Below, piece after piece: positions 57,221 to 64,000 of a stretch of 64,000 nucleotides of DNA. Within the stretch, counting starts at the first letter, position 1, and each line of letters begins with the position of its first letter. The stretch lies in the NCBI GenBank assembly GCA_023630585.1, contig CM042558.1, positions 14,872,300 through 14,936,299 of the forward strand, read 5' to 3'. A program made the position numbers and the translations under genes. The notes under the pieces were generated by a model. That model ran no database searches. It saw only the letters and a list, made by a program, of their open reading frames with translations, and was not told the DNA's origin. Source of the stretch: Cranoglanis bouderius (Eukaryota; Chordata; Actinopteri; Siluriformes; Cranoglanididae).

Positions 57221-57484
57221 AAATTTAACAGAGCACACCTAGGCAGCAAGAAACACGGCACATGTTCCAATATTTTTGATCACTCATAAAAATGGGTGGG
57301 TTCAAACGAAAGGTGCCATGTTCTTAGTTGTTTAACACATCTAGATGTAAATATGAGGAAATGAAAGCTGGAATTCTGATCTATCATCTCATATTCATCT
57401 TTTGATCTCAAACCCAAATGTATTCCGTGTATAGTGAAAACAATAGAATTGGCCTTGCTGTTCCAATACTTTCAGAGGGGACTG
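56598..57484 (-). mobile_element. Tc1/mariner family D, truncated copy on minus strand
   Basis: The right end matches family D exactly (TTCCAATACTTTCAGAGGGG then ACTG, flanked by TA). The transposase part runs in reverse orientation. The other end is cut near the region that encodes SPDLNPVEQ, so the 3' half of the gene and one TIR are missing. TTAC-rich sequence lies on both sides. Confidence 0.88.
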
Positions 57485-57514
57485 TACTTACTTTCCAACC
57501 AACTTATTTACCTG

Positions 57515-57669
57515 TATCTGTTTTGCCCTTGGGATCAATAAAATGTTAATTTATTAATTACCTACTTCCTAACCTTCTTACCTACATGTTTACTTACTTA
57601 CTTACTTATTTACTTTATTACTTACTTATTTAATTACTTAACTCCTTATATACTCACTCACCTATTTAA

Positions 57670-57707
<38 letters not shown>
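57515..57707. repeat. TTAC-rich tract and (TA)n microsatellite
   Basis: TTTGCCCTTGGGATCAATAA near 57519 resembles the end of a fish LINE. TTAC, TTAT and TTTAC units follow to about 57670, then (AT)n to about 57710. TTAC words also occur before the Tc1 fragment (56536-56575). Confidence 0.75.
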
Positions 57708-57714
<7 letters not shown>

Positions 57715-60700
57715 TTTCTAGCATTTTCATACCTTTATCACTGTAAAAAAAATCTAATGGCAGGATTTTTTTAAAAATTTTATATTTCGAGGAATAAAAT
57801 AGAATACAGTCTTTTTTCATTATTATTTTTTAAACAGTGACCCTAAAGCACAGTCATGCACAGCTGTTTTCTTGTGTTAAAATTCAGCTTTAGCTCGAGA
57901 CCAGTTCCACTGAAACCCCACATTGGTCATATAAAAGTAGCTTGTTCTAGTCTTACATAATAATCCAGTTATTTCTTTTATTTTAGTGGTCTGGTCTCTT
58001 GTCAAATCTCCCAGGCCTCTTTATCCCAACCAAAGCGATTCGTCTTGTCCTTTTATGTGCCATTCAGGACAAGACACCTTGGTCTGAAAGCCCCTTTTTA
58101 GGACTGACTCGCCAGGATATAAACCACAGGTCACTTTCCTTCATCACAATTTTAAAGCTTCTTTCCTTCCAAAGGGCCCAAGAGGACAAGAGGGGGGCTT
58201 TTTTTTTTTTTTTACCTTGACCTTTAAAGGTGAACGGCCAGCACGGCGCTTCCTTTCTCCGCCTTTGGCTTGTGTGTGTGTGTATGTGGATGTGTGTGTG
58301 TGTGTGTGCTGCAATGCAGTGTCCTGTGCCTCAGATTCTGTCTCAGAGGCTGAATATCAAAATGTTCCTGCTCTTCTTTTTTTCTTTCTTTTTTTTTTTT
58401 TTTTTTGCTATTCGCGGAGATGCTGATTTGGGCCCTGCAGGTTTTGAGAGTGAGAAAGAGAAAGATGGATGGATGAGCGTCGAGGGGAAAGTGTGTGAAA
58501 ATGAAAGATTGTAATAACAGCGATTTCTTTACAAAGTGTCTACTGTGGGATTTTTTTTTTTAGATTTTATTTTCATACCCACAGCCTACAGTAAGCGTCA
58601 GACAACCCATTTAACATGCACCTTAATAAATTCACTTATCAGCATCTAGCTCCTTTTCTGCGTAGGCTGTAAATTATACCTCAGAGGTAGCATGCAATTA
58701 ACAAAATCACAGCTAGTTTTCAGTTCGTTACAGTTGCCGTATAATTACTCTATAGCATCTGTTCACTCTAATAGGTAGTGTAGGGACAAACCTAAGTGAG
58801 CATCATGACTGGCATGTTTACTCATGGGTCAGTAACAACGGTTGTGTGAGTCATTGCATGCTAGTCACCAACAATGCGTTTGTTATGATGCCATCTCGGC
58901 ATGAGGCAAGATGTCGATGGCAGAGCTACAAAGGCGAGCGATTCGGCCTCGTCTGCCTGCTGTCCGAGGGCCGTTTATTTTCTCCTAATCCTGTTCAATA
59001 CAAAAGAGCTCCAGTCGGCAGTCACGCCAACAAACTCAGAGAGAAAGAGAAAGTTTTTTTGTGCTGTCGATGTATCTGATGGACACGCCGAAAAGGATTA
59101 CTGAGTCCGCCAGGACTTTAGGACTTGCAGGAAAACCAATGGAAGTCTACCGTTTTCGGCTTATGCTGACGCCCAGGGGACGCGAAAGACTTAGGATTGG
59201 ATCAGCCAATCCTTTAAATCACACCCAACTGCTCTGAATTTATGGGATAGTCAGCATGCGGCACTCTCGTTCAGCCAGGATCCCATTTTCAGCTTAGTGG
59301 CAGCTGCGCATCTACTTAGCTTTTTTTGTCTCACCAATATTTCTAGTAGAGTTGATCTATTTATTTTTAATATTTATTTTATGTTTTGTACAATTAAATA
59401 TCATAACGTTTTCCAGTTGGTCTATAGATTGCGATAGTGAAACAGTCTCTCGTTTGAAAAAGTATCTCAGTCTACATTAAAAGGCTCACATGAGCACACC
59501 AGCCTAGTGATAGTACATCATAAACTGTCATATCAAACAACATCATGTGAAGAGCTGCATATTGAGTGAATGTGGAAAAACACCAACATGGTAAAAGAAA
59601 AAAAAAAAGTTACAATCCCAAGGATTCGTGTGTGTGGAGTGATGATTAGGTGGAACTACTGCTTAATGTTGCACTCGAATACGAAATGTTCGCCCAAGGC
59701 TTTTCCAAAATCTCTGTTTGCGGTGTAGTTTGTAGCACCAGAGCATTGGAATCAGTAGCATTACTTTGCACATCATATTCTGGCGACTCCACCTGAGCGT
59801 GTAAACAATAAAAGAAAGTGAAATGGCAAACAATTTATCAAATAAGAAAGTACAGACCACAAATTAACAACCTGGTCAGCCACTGTGTTGAACACATTCA
59901 TGTGTGGACGGGGCTTAGTGATGCTTTTTTGGTCCTCATATTGAATTTTCACATAGCAGTGGTTGATGGAAATTGGAACTGGCTGTCTATGTCGTTTAAC
60001 CCCTCAGTACATTTTCTTTAATTTTCTGGAAATTTCCACAAATGTTAATTATGGGCCAGCTAGGAGGTGCTGGATCTCAAGAATACTCTCAAAGATGAGC
60101 TTATTCAGTGAAATAAGAACGCAGTAGAGGTGATTCAGTATGTTATATTGAAAATATTTAGCCATCAAAAGTGTAAAGCATCTCTGCTTTAAAAGTGGAA
60201 TTAACATCCAGTTGGTGTTCTTACTAAAATGTCAGCCATTATCAGAAACAAATTAGTTTTAAACAGATTCAGAAAAAAAAGGCTATTAAGAGTATTGGCC
60301 TTGTTGGCCAAGGGACGTTCCATAACATGAAATATAACTATACATTTATAAAATGTATGTCATTCTTTACAAAAAAAAAAATCACTGGTGCCAGATGGGG
60401 CCAGAGGTCATACGTTTAATCATTCATTCATACAAAATCTGATAAATTCACTCCTGCTTGTTTACATCACTGCACATTTAGTATGAGTGCTGTTTGCAAT
60501 ATTAATGAAGTGATTTCTTTGAATTAGCAGTAATTAGGCTAATCTAAAAACTAGACCAGTTCTGTCTCTAGGCGTATACGGTTCCTCAGGCCTAACTCGC
60601 TGTTCTGCCTCGCATGTCTCCGCACGGCCTTATCCCTTTTGCATGAGAATGCTGGCGAGCTGATATATTATCATATTTGTGTGTTATCTCTTGTAGCTGG

Positions 60701-61727
60701 TGGGTGTGAATGCCACGCTGAGCAATGATTAGAAATATCAGCCTTTGCAAAATGCCACATTTCTGTATATCACGCGAAGAACGGAACCAGAGGCAATAAA
60801 CGCGATGAAGCCTGTCTAATTAAATTCCTTCACATGTACCCATTACTTATTTTGTATCAGGAGGAGGAAACTAAAAAAAAAAAAAAAAAACACCAATTGT
60901 ATTATTAATACATTAATTAAATAGTAATGTAAGGATGGCGTGACTAAATTGGTTTGAGGGTTTAGTGGCTGTTTATTGCATTTATTCTGCTTGGGTGAGC
61001 AGTGAACAGTGGTGTACATTGGGCAGTGTGTGTGGAGTGTGTAGTGTGCAGTGTGTGTCTTGGGAAAGTCGTAATTAGAGGAAATAACATAGTTTAAAAT
61101 AATTGTTGATAATATCGGCCTGGCTGTTTTTGGCTACAATACTTTCTCCAGCTTCTTACTTGATAGGTTATTTGATTCAGAATAAGGCTTAATGATAAAA
61201 CATAAACTTTCCAGGTGAATACTGTATGCCTTAAACATCACCATGCCTCTACGCTAAGCTGTAGCATATTTACCTGAAGTACTTCCATCCACAGCTTGGA
61301 ATCTATAAGTGTTTGCGATCATAAGATTGTTCATAACGTGCATGCACCTTCTGTAAGACTAGCACATATGAATGTTGAAAGTACTGGTTTATACTGTATG
61401 CAGTGAGGATGGGATGCTGCGTGACCATAAAGATTGATATTTTGCCGCTGCTTTTGTTACGCTACACGAGTAGCTTAGAAGAAAATAAAGATATGCTATG
61501 CCTCTTGTTTTCAATTCAAGCCAATCTTAGCAGTCGCTAAACTCTGCTGTGTGAGATGACAGGGTGTCAGAACAGTTCAGCTGCAATCTGATCTGGAATA
61601 TTTTTCCGTTTTTTTTTTTTTTTTTTTTTTGGCCACAGAATGCCATGAAATGCACCTCGGCTTTTGTTTTGACAATCTTGCAGGTTTAGATTGTAGATGT
61701 GGATAATGGAGTTGAACTCATAGCGTC
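57708..61727. other. No gene recognised; long mostly unique stretch
   Basis: About 4 kb with no recognised transposon. T runs occur near 58199-58214, 58377-58407 and 61610-61631, and a GT run near 58273-58309. Segments 58890-59270 and 60560-60820 have balanced composition and may be conserved noncoding elements. Small ORFs have no support. Confidence 0.4.
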
Positions 61728-62340
61728 AGAGTGGTCATTGTGTGCATGTGAAAACAATATCACAAATTCTCCACAAATGTGGCTTGTATGGGAGGGTTGC
61801 AAGAAAAAAGCCACCCATGACTGAGCTTTGCCAAAACGCACATTGAAGATTCTGAGGCCACATGGAGAAAGGTGTTCTGGTCAGATGAATTATTTGGCCT
61901 CAACACCAAATGACATGTCTGGTGGAAATCCAATACAGCTCACCATCCAAATAACACCATTCCTACAGTAAAGCATGGAGGTGGTAATATCCTGTTATGG
62001 GGGTGTTTCTCTGCAGCAGGGACTGAAGCCCTTGTCAGGATAGAAGGAAAAATGGATGGGACAAAATACCATCAAATTCTTGAGGAAAATCTGCTGCCCT
62101 CTGACAGAAAGTTGTCAATGGGAAGAAGGTTTACCTTCCAACATGACAATGAAGGAGAAAAAGGTGAATGTCCTTGCATGGCCTAGTTAGAGCCCAGACT
62201 TGAACCCCATTGAAAATCTGTGGAATGACTTGAAGACTGTAGTCCACAAACGGTCACCATCAAATTTAACTGAACTTCACTGCAAAGTCTAGATGTGCAA
62301 AGTTAGTAGAGACATATCCCAACAGACTAAAGGCTGTAAT
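61728..62340 (+). pseudogene. Tc1-type transposase remnant (family A, second copy)
   Basis: It carries the same HTH remnant and DDE parts as the copy at 19239-19963, but a deletion after FQHDNDE-like text removes the segment between the second aspartate and KKVNVLAWP. A stop follows WP, and the C-terminal part is shortened before LVETYPNRLK. Inactive. Confidence 0.85.
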
Positions 62341-62580
62341 TAAAAAATTAAGGCAAATTAAAGCAAGGGGGTGATCCTTTTCCTAACTCAGTGATTCCGT
62401 TTTTTAAATTTTTTTATTTCTTTCTGACATGTTGGTGTTATATCTTTCGCTTGGATGTTATAAGTTGCACTGAGTAAATACAGCTGGATAAAACAAAAAC
62501 TGTGTCCGTCTTCATTTCAGGCTGAAAAGCAACAAAATGTGATTATTTTAAAGGGGGGTGATTCTTTTCTATACCCACTG
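61728..62580 (+). mobile_element. Tc1/mariner family A, 5'-truncated copy
   Basis: Homologous to 19165-20190 from AGAGTGGTCATTGTGTGCAT onward. The right TIR is intact (GATTCTTTTCTATACCCACTG, followed by TA). The left TIR and start of the gene are absent. Internal gaps and substitutions differ from the first copy. Confidence 0.92.
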
Positions 62581-64000
62581 TATATCCTCTCTTCATGTTT
62601 TCAAAACTGAATCCTGACTGTGTTTTCTCAAAGGCTAGTTGACTAATTGGTCTCAAGGAAACTGTGTATAATTAGACTGCCTTTAGGGCCATGTTTGCCT
62701 GACAACGATCTGTCGTGTTTTCTTAAGGATACATAAATCCAGCCCGCAGTGCTTTAATAACTACATACGGTAGGTCTATTCATCAATTTAATAAATATCT
62801 AACCTTTTATGACACCAAAAGCATCGTCATCACGAAAAACCGCGGACCGTGATGGATTAATACACGATAACTGGAACATTGCTCACAGCGCTAGAAGTCC
62901 TATATGAGCCGCCGTGAAATGTTATTGGTACAAGGGCGGTGCTTCGATGGCAAATGTGTGTGGTTTAAAAGTAATGAATATCATTTAGAGCTAATGAACG
63001 ACCATTAAGCAATAGGCTATGGTTATGGTGGAGTGTCACATGCGTGTATTTTATGTAATCTGAATACGGCCACCATTTCAAATCTAAAAAAAAAAAAAAA
63101 ACTTAATTAAAAAAAAAAGAAGAATTAGAAATGCAGATATAAAAATGAGGCCTACATTTTTTTGCAATGTTTGAGGATGGTCAGCATTATCTCTATCTTG
63201 TGTTGTGTTGTACTGTGTACTCACCTATAAGCCATTTACACCACTCTCTTGGCTCTGGAGTGAGTACTCATTAAAAGTGATGGATGTTTTTTGTAACGTG
63301 TCAGCATCACTGTTGTGAAATTATGATATGCCATTGCGAGTGTCCAAACACTGTGTCGTACAAGGTCATTATGCAGTTTATCAAAAAATCACCCATGCAA
63401 TTGATCCATGCAGATATTGTACAAGACCGGGCTTACTGACAGATTTAGAATACCACAGATGTGTTTGTGGGGTTTTGCTGGTGGTAGTGATACACTAGCT
63501 CCAGCTCCATACACACACTACGCACACTCCCGTCTGTGTTACTGATGTGCAAAGACTAACACACCACCTAAGTAATATTGGCTCAGACATGGTTGTATGG
63601 TGGTGGTCCTTTCTGCTCATGTGCAAAATCATAAATTAATTTAGAAAGTATAGTAAATGCAGAGGTGCAGGTTTTTAAAATGTCCTTCCTAATATTTAAT
63701 AGCTGACACACTTCTGACGTCGCATTTCTCCACACTTACAGCAAGCTAGATACTCGACAACATTAACTAGCCAGCTAACACTAGCAATTAAGTGTGTATA
63801 ATTTATATTTTTGTAGCTAGGTAGTTTTCTGTGCTAGTTAACCTTCTAGTCATCAAGAAAGCTTATAGATAAAACTAACTAGCCAGCTAGGTACCTAGCT
63901 AGCTAACAAGTGATGACTAAAAACTAAAACAGGTTGTATGGTTGGAGCTAGGTATCTTTCTTGGCATTTTTAGTTTAGCATCACTACTAAAATTAAAACA
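62581..64000. other. No gene recognised
   Basis: AT-rich unique sequence with A runs near 63088-63102 and 63111-63118. AGCTAGCTA-rich words occur around 63860-63905. No exon, promoter or repeat family was recognised. Confidence 0.45.

Overview
The window looks like intergenic and intronic DNA from a teleost fish. The evidence is very dense (CA)n, (GA)n and (TA)n microsatellites, several families of Tc1-type transposons with decayed transposases, fish-type miniature elements, non-LTR retrotransposon 3' ends with GATG tails, and no long open reading frame free of repeats. A catfish-like species is my guess from the mix of repeats; the sequence does not prove it. Nothing suggests a bacterial, viral or organellar origin, and no intact multi-exon gene can be read here.

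The best gene evidence is on the minus strand near 32.2-32.9 kb. A GC- and CpG-rich stretch there contains an ATG opening a 30-codon signal-peptide sequence that runs into a good splice donor. If this is exon 1 of a secreted or membrane protein, positions 1-32224 are its first intron, and everything above about 33 kb is upstream sequence. That intron holds a non-autonomous TIR element (2607-3094), several miniature elements (3658-3813, 4009-4060, 9453-10118, 13833-14255, 14888-15703), one Tc1 element (19165-20190), a 500-base polypyrimidine tract (23085-23585) and many simple repeats. Between the repeats are stretches of balanced composition that may be conserved regulatory elements.

The upstream half (33-64 kb) is the richer half for repeats. 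It has Tc1 elements at 35790-37113, 39307-40631, 48170-49464, 56598-57484 and 61728-62580, all with broken transposases. It also has several copies of a fish retroposon ending in (GATG)n, a tRNA-like SINE (41747-41915), an RTE-type LINE tail with a perfect 17-base target-site duplication (51862-52278), and a minisatellite of about 2.1 kb with a 29-base unit and higher-order structure (45091-47230). Two possible minus-strand terminal exons (43327-43650 and 38343-38453) and a promoter-like segment with a ZNF143/THAP11-type motif (44024-44043) are the only hints of another gene.

I did not find a convincing undescribed multi-gene system. The items most worth checking are the signal-peptide exon, the possible terminal exon at 43.3-43.65 kb, and the higher-order minisatellite with its dense ATTGG (inverted CCAAT) motifs.
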